From assembly GCF_002288925.2 (NCBI RefSeq), contig NW_022098050.1, positions 4,603,882 to 4,667,881 on the forward strand: 64,000 nucleotides of DNA, written 5' to 3'. This stretch comes from Delphinapterus leucas (lineage: Eukaryota; Chordata; Mammalia; Artiodactyla; Monodontidae). Position numbers and translations under genes: made by a program. Positions within the stretch are counted from its first letter, which is position 1; every line of letters starts with the position of its first letter. Shown here piece by piece: positions 9,131-20,775 of this stretch. The notes beneath the pieces were generated by a model. That model was not told where the DNA came from, searched no databases, and saw only the letters and a list, made by a program, of their open reading frames with translations.

Positions 9131-11184
9131 AAAATTATCATTAAGAACCTTGCCACCCTGCCACTGGGTAGGAGGAGAGAGGCTGGAACCGAGAGCGGGT
9201 GATAGGCAGCTTCCTTCCCTTCTTCCTCCCAGACTTCCTGAAGCCTCACTGGCCCCTGGCCCCTTACACAGCCACTCTATTGTTGGGGGGTGATGGGCAC
9301 AGGCATCCCTGAGGACAAAAAGGCTGGCAGGACATTCACAGAGAGCTAAACAAGGCCAGACGGGGATTCCAACTGGCACTTCCCATCCGGGTCCTGGAGT
9401 CCCACAGCCCACTGCTTCAACGAACAAAAGATAGAGTTTCGCTGACCCAGTTTTTTCTTTTATGGGGGGCTCCACGGATGGTGATTTCTCCTGGGCTTTC
9501 TTTAGAGCAAGCCGGTACGTGTAAGCCACGTAATAAGATAATCATGGATCAAATAGCCCTCGAGCAAGCTCTGAGTTTACTACATTATAACGCACGACCA
9601 TGCAACTTTACAGAACCTTCCTTCTCCTTCTTCCTCCCCTCCAAACCCTCTTCAGGCAGATGTGTTTGTTCAAAATAGGCAAGCGTGGCCCAGCTTAGTC
9701 TTTATCGAGAGCCCCCTACCTCAGAAGCCAGCACGTGGATGAGGCCAAGTGGGAACATCAAGTCTGAATCTTCCTCGGAGCTCCAAGGAGTACGTTCACT
9801 GTGACGCACCCGACGTGGTCCCACAATGCATCCTGGAGAGTGAGTGAGTCACCTCTAGTGGGCTGGATGGAGGCCAGCCGGGGAACCCAGTTTTGAGAAA
9901 TAGGAAGGCACGACCATCCTAAGCTCCTCCGTGCAGTAACTCTGCCCCTTCTGGTCTCCCCCCGCCCCTCCCGCTCCATCTTCTGGCAGCCTGCTGTGTT
10001 ATTCTCTAGTGTGGTATTCTAGAAAGGAACCTCATTTTAGTTCAAAGTTCTGTGGATTCATTTGAAGCCAGCGCCTTACTTTTTTTAAAAAACACTGGAG
10101 AAAAGAACATGTAATCCCGGCTTTTCCAAAGGCGGAGCGAGAGACCTCAATGACAAAGTTGTATTTCACTTGGCAATCAGGGAAAGCTGCCCTTTTTTTC
10201 CAAGTGTCCTTGTTTATTGTTCTGTTTCTAAGAATACGAAGAAGAGACGTCTCCAGGGCAGTAGGAACTCTTCCATCAGGAATTTCAAAAATGGCATTCA
10301 AAACATTTGGCCAACGGTTAGGCATATGTGAGCCCGTTTCCAAGACGCAAATCGTGGTACCTGACATCAGGAGCTGTACGGCAAGTTGTCTCTGACAAAT
10401 AAGACAACATTCGCAGGGGTTTTAGTAAAATTAAGTACAAGATCCTGAAGAGATAATGCCAGATTTAACCCCGAAGTGCCCGGTTTGCAGTAAGAACGTA
10501 CTCAACCCCCTTTGCTATCTCTCGACGCAAACCTACGTGTCCTTTGGATTTGTCTTAACATGATTCATTAAGGACAAGCCACATTGGGGACCAGGCGATG
10601 TTTGTAATTACTGTGTTCCCGTTCCCGTCTGCATGGCCTTGTTATCGTTCCAGTAGATATTTACAAACATGACTTCTGTGGGGGTTCCCTGTGATCTCCA
10701 CAAGGACTACAGCTGCTAATGAGAGCCAGGCAGGCCCCCAGCCAAGGGGCGCTGCTGATTATCAAGCCAAGAAACTAATGAGCTGGCAGAGAGACCAAAA
10801 CAGACTCAGAATGTGTAGCACAGCACTGGCGAGAGAGGTCACGGAGACAGCCTTAGGAGTGGGACAGAGCAGAGGGAGAAACTTTCATTCTAGCCGAATC
10901 TTTGCAGTTGCTAACAGCCGGGACAGCTGTGTTGGCAAAAGCAGAGTGAGCTGTTTATTTGGAGGTTCTTGGAGACATGTCTGAGGCCCACCAGGGAAAG
11001 AACGTGTGGACCGGTAGATTTGTTCCCGGAAGCCTCTGCTTACTCGGAGAGCCGACGTTTGAAAATCAGCTCTCGCCATTATTCTCTCTGCCTGGGAGGA
11101 TGCTCCCAGCCCGCCCTCCACCCCTCTGCAAGTCCGCTCCACCATTCCAAGGCCAAGCGCGCGTTCCATCCCCTCTGCTGGACC
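9131..11184. other. Unique non-coding DNA, no gene recognised
   Basis: About 2 kb with no obvious transposons. Frames up to 133 aa (9128-9529, minus) and 111 aa (10032-10367, minus) lack any recognisable motif. The lack of recognisable repeats makes this a reasonable candidate for conserved non-coding sequence. The counterpart is 33907-35960. Confidence 0.4.
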
Positions 11185-11335
11185 GCCCCGATTAACAGTG
11201 CTTTTATTCACCAAACATTTATCAACTTCCTTCTATGAGCCTCGCATTGGGCTAGGTGCTGGGGAGATGATTCCGTCATGGTTGCCGTCCTGGAAGAAGC
11301 GCTGGGAAGGCCGACAGGGAAAGGATTACCACAAA
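11185..11335 (-). mobile_element. L2-type LINE relic, copy 1
   Basis: ACATTTATCAACTTCCTTCT, then TTGGGCTAGGTGCTGGGGAG, follow the pattern of an antisense L2 3' end. It is diverged. The copy-2 counterpart is at 35961-36111. Confidence 0.45.
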
Positions 11336-12310
11336 TATGTAGGAGCCCCAAGGGCTGTTCCACTCATGGAGAAAGTAATCGAGTTCTGCCTTGTGACCTG
11401 CTCTCGCCGTGGTATCATCCGGATCTGAGATTTCACTCTGGAATGGCTTCAGACACATGCCTTGGGGCAGAGATGGCCCAGATGCTCAATAAAACTGTTT
11501 CCTCTTCCTGGGCACGCAGTTAAACTAATTTCGAAGCCCCTTTTAATCTTGATGAGAGACTAGCTTTCACCAATCAAATGTGGGCAAAAGGGATGAGGTA
11601 CTGGAGAATAAGGGTGCCTTCTCTCCCCCTTGCTCCCGTCTGCTTGCTGGATGATGCCAGAGTGACCTTGAAGGCACATTTTGAAGGTGGCAGTGCTACA
11701 GCATGTTAGAAGCTAGGTCAGGCTCCCCAAAGGCGGAGCTTGTAATGGGGATTCCTATGCAAGGGATTGAATGATAGAACGCTCCCAGGTGAAACCTACA
11801 AAGACAGAAGCAGGATAAGTCAAGGGAAGAATCTCAGCAAACGGGTAGTTTGAGATGAAGTTGAGCCTCTGATCCCCCAGGGAGCTCTGGAAGCTGAATG
11901 GCTCCATGGAGTTGTGTCCACTTGAGGCCACGGAGCCAGGCATCTGTACTGTGGGTCAGTCAGTCATTGGCTATGGGCTACCTCCCGGGGCTGCCTGTCC
12001 TCTCCGGCATTTCTGGGTGGAGTGGCTGCCTGTGGACTCAGGGCAAATGGCTGGATAATGGTGTGACTGGGAGCAATCAGTATCCAACTTTTACAACAGC
12101 TGCTGGAAGGGGGTACCAGCCTGATGAAGGGGAACTGAGAAGAGACCTAGTAGCCTCTACTACGATGGGTTCCCTCAATGCCCCCACCTGCATTCGACTG
12201 TGACATGAACAGGAAGTAACCCTTTATGGCTGGAAGTGTTAAGCCACTGAGATCTTGGGTTTGTTTGTTACAGTAGCCGGCGTCAGACTAGTTGCACACC
12301 TAGCCTCCTA
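11336..12310. other. Non-coding, no gene recognised
   Basis: Unique-looking DNA. A 101-aa plus-strand frame (11898-12203) has no recognisable domain. The counterpart is 36112-37086. Confidence 0.4.
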
Positions 12311-12440
12311 AACCAGAAGTTGGTAAACTTTCTCTGTAGAGGACGAGATTGTAAATATTTTCAGCTTCTTGGGCCACATTGACCTCCGTTGCTACCGTTG
12401 GCCAGATTTGTCTTGTGGGCCACAGTTTGCCAACCCCTCC
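12311..12440 (+). mobile_element. hAT-Charlie relic (MER58-like), copy 1
   Basis: The left end reads AAGTTGGTAAACTTTCTCTG and GATTGTAAATATTTTCAGCT. The right end reads TTGTGGGCCACAGTTTGCCA followed by ACCCCTCCCC. These ends are imperfect inverted repeats typical of MER58-type non-autonomous hAT elements. The centre is deleted relative to the remembered consensus. Confidence 0.6.
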
Positions 12441-13683
12441 CCTAAGCTACAACCTTCAAGAGTAGACAGTATGTCTTGGGGTTCTTTCTTTTGCACCTAA
12501 GGCCTAGGACAGAACTTTACGTGTATTATACAACCCATTAAATAAAGCCCAGGTGATCGATTTGAAAATGAAAAAAAAAAAGTGCGGTTTGGGTTACGGT
12601 TGTTCTTTGATTTGATTTCATCTTGAGTGACCACAGAAGGGCTGACTTTCTGGGTCTGTTGGAGATGGTTCTGGATTCTGTGCGGGCTCCTTATGAGTTT
12701 CTATTGCAGATGGCTGGCTGCAGCTCCCCGTGCCTTGGAACCTCCTGTCTCAAATCTCTCTCACCAGTGAGAACAGAAGTTGGTGGAGGAGGTCAGCCAA
12801 GTCTGGCATGCCAGCTGGGGCAGTGTGCTCACCGTGGAGGACCCAAGGTGTGCAGAAAGACCAGCATCATCATGTCCTAGAATCTTAGGGTTGATCCATG
12901 TAGCACTTAAGTCCTATTGGCTACAATCTCATCTTGGTGCTCCCACATCCAATTTTAATGGTAAATAGGCAAATATGGCAACCATAGTCTGAGAAGAGCA
13001 CGGTACCCAGAGGCCCAGACCCATATGCAGTGAGAGTCTAACTCACCCCACCGGGAAAGCTGCCTAGAATTAGCAGAGGTGCTACCCAGGCGTGAGGGGA
13101 TCCTTGAACGGATGATAGAGGCGGGGGGTGGTGAACATCAGTTATGGCCACAAGGTCAATGAACTCTTCTTTTGTAAGTTTCCCGGGAAATAAGACCATT
13201 CAGAATCCTGGAGAAGGTCTTCCCAAATGGGACAAGCTTACCTAAGAGGCAAGTAAATCAGAACAGCACAGGGGTAGACTTAGGGGACACTGAGAACACG
13301 AGACAGTCGGTGTCAGGGCCAACACACCTATCCCCCAGTAGCTGAGAATATCAGCTGTTGACCACTCACAGCTGGGTCCTTCACTGGGCATTGCCCTCAG
13401 TCACAAGAAACTGCCCCGCCCAAGTTTATGCTCCCCTCCCAGGAGACAGCCCTCAGCCATCCCTGGCTGATACAGGGGTACAAAGGCCTGGCCCCCTCAC
13501 CTCAGTTTGGAACAATTCTGAAGGGCCACCTCAGCTCCCATGCCCCTGTACCTGCGGAGGCCTCAGTTGCAACTGCTTTATGCGTCAGCTTCCCCATCCT
13601 GCATCCCTCACTCCCTTGCAGGTGCCTCTCTAGAGCCACTCCCAATAAACCTGCACGCAGCAACTGAGCTGATCCTAGTATGT
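12441..13683. other. Non-coding, no gene recognised
   Basis: It contains an 11-bp A-run (12571-12581) whose length is the same in copy 2, and unique-looking DNA with scattered short frames. The counterpart is 37217-38459. Confidence 0.4.
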
Positions 13684-15124
13684 ATATGAAGCTGTAAAGG
13701 AACCAGAAGAGCCAAAACAATTTTGAAAAAAAGAATAAAATTGGAGGACTTATACTTCCTGACTTAAAATATACTACAAAGCTATAGTAATCAAGATAGT
13801 GTGTTACTGGTGTAAGGATAGACATATAAACCAATGGAGCAGAATTGACAGTCCAGAAAGAAACCCTTACATTTATGGTCAATTAATTTTCAACACAGGT
13901 GCCAAGACTATTCAATGGGAAAGGATAATCCTTTCAATAAATGATGCTGGGACTACTGGATACACTTATGGAAAAAGATGAATTTAAACCCTTATCTCTC
14001 ATCATATACAAAAATTAACTCAAAATGGATGATAGATCTAAACGTTAGAGCTAAAACTATAAAACTTCTAGAAGAAAACATACGACAAAATCTTTGTGGA
14101 CTTGGATTAGTCTTCACCAAAAGCATAATCCATAAAATTTTAAAAATTATAAATCGGACTACATCAAATTTTATAACTTTTGTACTTCAAAAGACACCGT
14201 TAAGAAAATGAAAAGACATGCCACAGTCTGGGAAAAAATATTTGCAAATCATATAACTGATAAAGGTCTTGCATCCAAAACAAAATTTTTCTTTAAACTC
14301 TTAAAACTCAATAATGAGGAAAACAAGAACCCAATTTTTTTAAATGAGTAAAAACATTTGAATAGCTGTTTCATCAAAGACGATATATTGTACAAATGGC
14401 TAATACGCATATGAAAAGATGCTCAACATCATTGGTCATTAGGGAAATGCAAATCAAACCCACGATGAGATACCACTTCACACCACTAGGATGGCTAGAA
14501 TCAAAAAGACAGTAGCAAGTGTCAGTGAGGATGTGGAGCAACTGGGACTCTCACACTCTGGCGGTTCCTTAAAAAGTTAACCATAAATATACCACACGAT
14601 CCAGCAGTTCCACTCCTAGGTAAACACCCAAGAAAAAATGAAAGCTTATGTCTGTCCGCACAAAGACTTGTGCACAAGTGTTCATAGCAGCATTACTCAT
14701 AACAGCCAAAAAGTGGAAACAACACAGATGTCCATCAACAGATGAACAGATAAATAAAATGTGGTCTACCCATACAATGGAATGTTATTCGGCTATAAAA
14801 AGGAACAAAGCATGGATACATGCTAAAACGTGAATGAAGCTTGAAAACATGTTGCCTAATAAAAGAAGCCAGACATGAATACCACATACTGTGTAATTCT
14901 ATTCACGTGAAATATCCAGAAAAGGCAAATTTATAGAGACAGAAAGTAGATTAATGATTGCCTGGGGCTGGGGCTGGAAATGGACAATGTTTTAAAGTTG
15001 GATTGTGATGATGGTTGCACAACTGGGTAAATTTACTAGAAAACCTTTGAAAGGTATGCTTCAAACAGGTGAATTTTGCAGTATGTAAATCATGGTTCAA
15101 TAAAGCCATTTTGATTTTTTTAAA
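13684..15124 (+). mobile_element. 5'-truncated L1: ORF2 C-terminal part and 3' UTR, copy 1
   Basis: The translation shows diverged, frameshifted L1 ORF2p C-terminal text spread over several short frames: a [19 protein letters not shown] stretch, then VFIAALLITAKKWKQHRCPS and an MWSTHTMECYSAIKRNKAW-like end. A non-coding 3' UTR follows to about 15124. The frames are broken by many stops, so it is an old dead copy. The reverse transcriptase domain lies upstream of the truncation and is absent. Confidence 0.88.
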
Positions 15125-15484
15125 AACCTTCTGCCCACGTATCTCTAGCTCAAACTCCATTTCCAGGGAGCCCAACTGAAGACAACATACATTGCATTTT
15201 AATAGGAATGCCTGTTACTTTGTACTTCTGGTCAAATTTGAGAAAATTGCAGTTTCAAGACGAAAAGCCCCAAAGGATGCCCAAGCACACAGACACACGC
15301 ACATACACATACATCTTTCAAGCTTTAGGCATCGACACCACAGCTACCATCACCATCACCTTCACTGACACGAGGTCTAGGACCCAACACTGGAATCCCT
15401 TCCCATGAAGAAAATAACTTGATCGCTGCCCACATGAAACAGAGTCACAGTGGCCCATCCTCATCATTTTTAACTGTGAATTCC

Positions 15485-15680
15485 TTTTTTTTTTTTTTTT
15501 TTTTTTTGCGGTACGCGGGCCTCTCACTGTTGTGGTCTCTCCCGCCGCGGAGCACAGGCTCCAAACGCGCAGGCTCAGCGGCCATGGCTCACGGGCCCAG
15601 CCGCTCCCGGACCGGGGCACGAACCCGCGTCCCCTGCATCGGCAGGCGGACTCTCAACCACTGCGCCACCAGGGAAGCCC
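15485..15680 (-). mobile_element. CHR SINE with 19-bp internal deletion, copy 1
   Basis: A 23-T tail (15485-15507) precedes a minus-strand tRNA-derived SINE ending at CCACCAGGGAAGCCC. The B box reads GGGTTCGTGCCCC on the minus strand. Compared with the SINE at 55654-55861 it lacks 19 bp between CCGGTCCGGGA and GCGGCTGGG. Imperfect flanking repeats TGAATTCCT and TGAGTTCCT (15477, 15682) look like the target-site duplication. Similar deletions define cetacean CHR-2 subfamilies. Confidence 0.88.
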
Positions 15681-17404
15681 CTGAGTTCCTATTTTTAATA
15701 GCTGTTTCTGCTCTGTGCTATTTGTCATAATTCTTTGGCCTGAAAAGCTCTGCTACCCTGAGGTGTAAACAGTGGTGGTGTAAATTACCTGTGTTTGGTG
15801 GGGAGCGAGGGTCAATGGGTTGGCAGGAAGGAGCCCCTGAGACAGACTAGGGAACAGAGAAGGGCAGGGAAAAAAAAAAGACGAGTTGATAAATAAGGAC
15901 TCTGAGTCCATCCCCACAAGGCTGACCAGTCATTGCTCAATGTTGCGAGACACTGACTTCTTAGAGGTTTGCAGTAACAGCTCGCTCGACTTGGAAGTTG
16001 CCGTGAATGTGCGTCCCACCTGAGGCTGAGCCTGTGGAAAGAGTTCTCGTGCGGCCCTGCCTCGCTGACAGGTCTGGGACATCAGGTGCTCCTTGGAGGG
16101 TGGCTGAGTCTGAGCCCCAGAAAGCCTGCCCCCAAGCTCTTGACCACTGGACGGATCAGCAATGACCTTGTGCCACCACTCCATCTGTCCCCTGGCTCTT
16201 GCTTCTGCCGTAGGTCCCAGCCACAGTACCACGCCCTTCCTACTGCCTGGAATACCAGACGCCCACTCGGTCACTCCCCAAACATTTATAGAGCATCTAC
16301 CATGTGCCCATGGAGCTACCTCTGGGCTAAGTTCCAGTTCAAACAAGCCATGAGTAACAGCCTCCACCCACAAGAAGCTCGCAGGTGTCAGAATTAGGTG
16401 TTCTTTGTGCTGTGATGGGTGTGGAAGGGGGAAATATCGGAGACAGAGAGGTGGCTTTGGACAAGTCCACCTAGAAGGAGATGCCTGGGGAGACTTCCAA
16501 GAAGAGAGGACGCATAGATGGTCTCTTCAAAGAAGGGTGGCCGCTTGCAGACAAGGTGTTAGATTTCTTCAAAAGGAGAGAGCGTGTCAGTTGAACTAAA
16601 ACCCCAGAGCCACGCTGTCCATTAGAACTTTCTTCAATGACGAAAATGTTCTGTATCTGCTCCATCCAAAACGGTAGCCACTCACTAATGAGCACGTGAA
16701 ATGCGGCTAGTGCCGCTGAGGAAGGGAATTTTTAATTTTATTTCATTTTGGTTTACTATAACTTAAATTTAAATATGCACACGTGACTGGAGGCTAGCGA
16801 AGTGGACAGCACATCTCCCAGGATACAAAACAGCAGGGCCCGTTCCCAGAAGTGCCAGTGGTCATAGGAGACAGACGATTCGGGTGCCCGGAAGTGGCTA
16901 CTAGAAACACAGCCAGCTAAAAAGAGGCCAGGTCACCGAGGAGCTCGTGGGCGTGTCTGTCACGCACCTCAACAGTGACACATAGATACCGCCCTACCCA
17001 GTGAAGGAATGCATCCACCTCTGCCCCTCCACTCAAATGCTGACAGCTGCCAGAGGGAGATGGGCTGAGAAAGGGCACATATGCCCGTTGTGGGCGTTCT
17101 GGTCATGGTGCCCAGCTGGACGAGTGCAAGCCCCGTTAAAAGGGAGCAGCCACTACTCAGCATCACTTGTGCTCTTGTTGCCTCCAAACACAGGCCCCCA
17201 ACTGCCTGATCTTCAAATGATTCAAGAAGAGCCAAAAGTCATGAATTATTTTGTGAAATCATTCAGTATCCAAATGTTGGCTACATTTCTTTTTAACTCT
17301 CTGCGGTCCAAGGAAAGCCAATCTTGGGGCTGGGATTTGGTCCTTGAAACTACAAATTTGCCACCAAGACTCCTTTCTCTACCTCTTTTGTAGCACCTGT
17401 CATG
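15681..17404. other. Non-coding with one L2-type fragment
   Basis: The part near 16280-16390 (ACATTTATAGAGCATCTACC, then ATGTGCCCATGGAGC) looks like an antisense L2 tail. The rest is unrecognised. Overlapping frames on both strands (147 aa minus at 15930-16373; 130 aa plus at 17001-17393) have no domain. The counterpart is 40456-42179. Confidence 0.4.
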
Positions 17405-17575
17405 CTTCTAGCATGAACCTGTGTTTATAATGCCCATCTCTCCCCACTAGGCTCCCCATTCCTCAGGGACGTTCTTATTCATCCATCATTCCCAGAACCT
17501 AGTACAATGCCTGTACGTGGTCTCTGTTTCATAGATGTTTGCTGAACGAATGAAGGAAGGAAGGAAGGAACGACC
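17405..17575 (+). mobile_element. L2 3' end with GGAA tail
   Basis: CATTCCCAGAACCTAGTACA, then ATGCCTGTACGTGGTCTCTG, and the TGTTTGCTGAACGAATGAAG tail match the L2 3' end. A short (GGAA)n run follows. The counterpart is 42180-42350. Confidence 0.55.
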
Positions 17576-18699
17576 TTATTCATGGGTGAAATGATTTTGC
17601 CAGCCAAGGCAGTGGCTCGAAGAGACAGCAGCAAAGGAGTTAAAAGGCAGGAAATGAACTAGGCTTTGGGATAAATCCCCATTAATTACCATCTTACCAG
17701 AAATCCTCTTCCCTGCAAATCCGCAGGCTGTAAATTAAGATCCGAATTGTTGTTTTGAGCGCAGCTTTCTCCAAACCACAGATTTGCAAGCACCTCTCTT
17801 CCCGGTAGCTTGAGGCCTCACAACAGTCTCGTGCTATTAAATCTTGCTGAAAACTGGGTTGAGACCACTAGGTCTCTTGTGAAAATTACCAGACCTGTGG
17901 ACGGCTGGTGTAGGATTCCGCAAGATACCTCTGCCCCCTGTCACCAGGGGGAGCCCAGCCACGAAGAGGCACCTCGGGAGGAGAATCTCTGACCTCGGGT
18001 GACTCCCAGAGCTGTGAGGAGGGGTGGGGGTGGGGATCGGAGGTGGCATCCCAAAGTGGTGAATCCAGGTCCACAGCCCCCTAGCTTGTTCCACTCCAAA
18101 TTCCTATAGCACGTTAGGGGAAGTCATGCTTCAGCTGCTCCAAGTGATGCCTGGGAGTAGATGTGCTCCGAGGCACGGCAGCTTCCTAGAGCCAGGTGGA
18201 TCTTTGTGCAGCGATTTCAAACTTGTGGCAAGAACGAGAGCTGAGCCAAGAAAATGCACAGAGAAACTTCTAAAAGGGGTGGGAGGGTGTACCGTGGCAG
18301 ACACAGAAAAGCCTGCTCCCGACATAGCTACACCCGGCCTCCCGTTAGAAGCGAGAGACTGCCTTCTTGTGATTTTTTTCCTTTGGGGCCATTTTGGAGA
18401 GATTCTGAATGCCTAAAATTTATCCTGGTAGAATCAAGAGTGAAAGGCACCCAAAGGACTTTGAGTTGACCCTCCCTCCCCCGCTTCCTGTACAGATGAG
18501 GAAACCGAGGCTCCCGTTTCTTATGCGCTTAGTTCAAGGGCACATGGATAGACTCCCAGTGCCAAGCCCAGCACTCTCTGTCTTTTATGGCACCACGGTG
18601 CCCCTTGCTAATCCATACATCTGCACACACCATGGAGTCCTCTCCCAGTCACTGATGACACAGGCCATTTTTCACAAGAGGATATAATCTGCTAAGATC
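17576..18699. other. Non-coding with an antisense MIR/L2 fragment
   Basis: TGTACAGATGAGGAAACCGA near 18490 is the antisense MIR core; related sequence runs to about 18605. Otherwise no gene or repeat was recognised. The counterpart is 42351-43474. Confidence 0.4.
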
Positions 18700-19350
18700 T
18701 TCTCCTGCATTCCAGGGCAAGAGCTCCCATATTTCACCAAGCAGGTTAATCACAAACATCAAGTGATGAAGCGAGAAGAACGACAAGAGAAGAAAAGGAG
18801 CCCTCGCAGTTCGTGGAAACTTCTGGAATGGGACCCGTTTTGCTTCCCCTGCTCATATAGTACACACTTCCTAAAAGCCTGTAACATTTAGCAAAACTCT
18901 TTGCAATGCCTGGATACAAAATCTTACTCTCTTTAAACCAATGGACAATTTATTTAGGAAAGATAATTGATGAGTTATTTATATCAGTCTCCAGTGCCCA
19001 GCGCCACCATCACTGAGATGAAGTACTCAGGACAGAGTGAAATCCCTTAATTACTCTCACACGTGTTGCTTGTTGCCGAGAAAGAAAACATAATGCAAAG
19101 GGCTTATATATTTCAGCAGCATGATAGCTTGATGAAGATTTCTAAATTTTTCAAAATGTCATTTCTTTCCAAAAGATGGATTATTTCTGTTGGGGTTTAG
19201 TCTACCTAATTACTCCTGCCTTGATTACTTAACTACTCCAGATATTTCATTCCTCCAATCTCTTATCATGTTCGGGGTGTTAGAAGAACCAAGGCAGCTT
19301 ATTAGCACAAAGTAGACAATCGTGTTTCCTGGCAGTAAGTGTGGGAGGGT
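18700..19350. promoter_or_regulatory. Repeat-free AT-rich candidate regulatory region, copy 1
   Basis: The stretch is AT-rich and has several homeodomain-type motifs (TTAATTAC near 19047, TAATTAC near 19207, GATTAC near 19224) and a CACGTG E-box-like site near 19061. No repeat or open frame is seen. This resembles developmental conserved non-coding DNA, but conservation was not tested. Confidence 0.25.
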
Positions 19351-19579
19351 GGGTGACGAAATGGAACGCCAGGAACCGCTCCCATGAACCGGCGGACTTA
19401 CTGAAGCTTCTGCCCATTAGCAGCTCCCAGCGCTGGTCTGCATGCGGCATCTTCTAGACCTGTGTCCCCCTTCCCCGCATCCCAGGAGACAGCATGTTAA
19501 TTCCCCTCTGCTCTCCAGGTCTCTGCCGTGTCCATTACATAGGCCTTGAGTCTGGGCTCTGTATTTCTTTCTTTAGAGG

Positions 19580-19752
19580 AGTGCTTCTCCAAATTCAGCC
19601 TGGAGGACTTATTAAAACCGAGATGGCCAGGCCGCACTCCCAGAGCGGCTGATTTGGCACGTCTGCGGTGAGGGTCAGAGAACCTGCGTTTCTAACAAAT
19701 TCCCAGGCCATGCTGATGCTTCTGGTCCTGGGGCCACACCTTGAGAACACTG
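19580..19752 (+). mobile_element. MER20, plus orientation, copy 1
   Basis: It begins AGTGCTTCTCCAAATTCAGC, carries CTGGAGGACTTATTAAAACC and TTCTAACAAATTCCCAGGCC, and ends CCTTGAGAACACTG. It is full length with degenerate terminal inverted repeats. Confidence 0.8.
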
Positions 19753-20139
19753 CTTTACAATTTTCGTCTTTCTTAAAAAAAATTTTTTTTTACCAGTTCA
19801 ATCTGCGATTACTGTCTGTATTAGGTTGGAAATTGGGAGCTCATGACATCTGTTTGTTTGATTTTAGAAATATCTGTCCAGTATCCAGCTCTGGATTGAA
19901 CGAGCAGAATAACTATTTAGGTGAAAGGTAAGGGCCTCAAAGTGAGAGAGGGGAAGGAAGGGAGGGAGGAGTGACGGATGGAAGGAAGGAAGATGGTTGG
20001 AAATGGCAGCTTCCAGAACATCTCTGGAAGGTGTGATTCTACATCTTTGCTCTGAAGAAACAGGGAGTGGGCACAGCTCCACGGCTGGACTAAAAGGAAT
20101 ATGGCTTTTCTCCGTGTTTTCCTATCACATGGGGATGGC

Positions 20140-20152
20140 GGGGGGGGGGGGG
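20140..20152. repeat. G13 homopolymer (copy difference site)
   Basis: Thirteen G in copy 1 against fourteen in copy 2 (44915-44928). It is one of two single-base length differences between the copies. It changes the overlapping frames (107 aa in copy 1, 69 aa in copy 2) and shows that those frames are not maintained genes. Confidence 0.95.
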
Positions 20153-20154
20153 TT

Positions 20155-20575
20155 ACCCTACCAACCGCGGGTCCATTTTCACTCACGCGGGGCGCTGGGC
20201 AATAGGCAAGCCCGGATTCCAGAGCCTGCCTCCGGCGCACCTGTCACGCTGAGGGAAGGAGGCCCGCGCCCTTTGGCTGATCCCAGAGCCTGGAAAAATT
20301 CCAGACTCCGCTGCCTTTGAAAGCCTGTTCCTTGGAGCAATCCTGGCTCGCTAGGTTTAATTGTTTCGTCTCTTTTTTTTCTGGTTTATGAAGCCGCCTC
20401 GCCTGGAGCCCGCCCCTTGCGCAGCGGCCCGGAAAGGTGGGAGGAGCGCATTCAGCGTTCGCGGCTTGGGCCAGAGCGGGTTTCTATTTCCCGATTATAA
20501 AGAAGCATTTGTTGGGAGCTGATGAATTGCGGCGGGGCTGGGGCCGGGCCGGATGCGCACCTGTGATGCTCTGCC
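20155..20575. promoter_or_regulatory. CpG-rich patch, copy 1
   Basis: CpG density rises sharply (CCGCGGG, CACGCGGGGCGC, GCCCGCGCC, GTTCGCGGC, GAATTGCGGCGGGG) compared with the depleted surroundings. A GATTATAAAG TATA-like motif lies near 20495 and GCGCACCTGT sits at each end. It may be a small CpG island with promoter or enhancer activity, but no first exon was recognised beside it. Confidence 0.4.
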
Positions 20576-20648
20576 TCTGCTGGATTCTGTTTATCCAGTG
20601 CAGCCCCTTTCCATCCCCCCTCCACAAGTGTGAAAGCCTCTGAGACGT

Positions 20649-20775
20649 GGCTACTCAAAGTGTGGTCCACGGACCTGCAGCACCACCCGGGAGCTTGTTA
20701 GAAGTGCAGATCTCGGGCCCCACCCAGACCCACTGAATCAGAATCTGCATTTTAATGAGAGCCTGCAGTAATTCC
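20649..20775 (-). mobile_element. MER20 partial, minus orientation, copy 1
   Basis: CTACTCAAAGTGTGGTCCAC and CGGGAGCTTGTTAGAAGTGC, then TCGGGCCCCACCCAGACC, match the reverse strand of MER20. The far end is lost. The counterpart is 45425-45551. Confidence 0.65.

Noticed and set aside
13978..14211. L1 ORF2-like frames as a possible functional gene
   Set aside because: The frames are broken by several stops and frameshifts, and the endonuclease and reverse transcriptase are absent. This is a dead 5'-truncated L1.
15485..15680. A and B boxes suggesting a tRNA gene
   Set aside because: The boxes belong to tRNA-derived CHR SINEs. No cloverleaf with an anticodon arm and acceptor stem can be formed, and the same sequence recurs in several places in the window.
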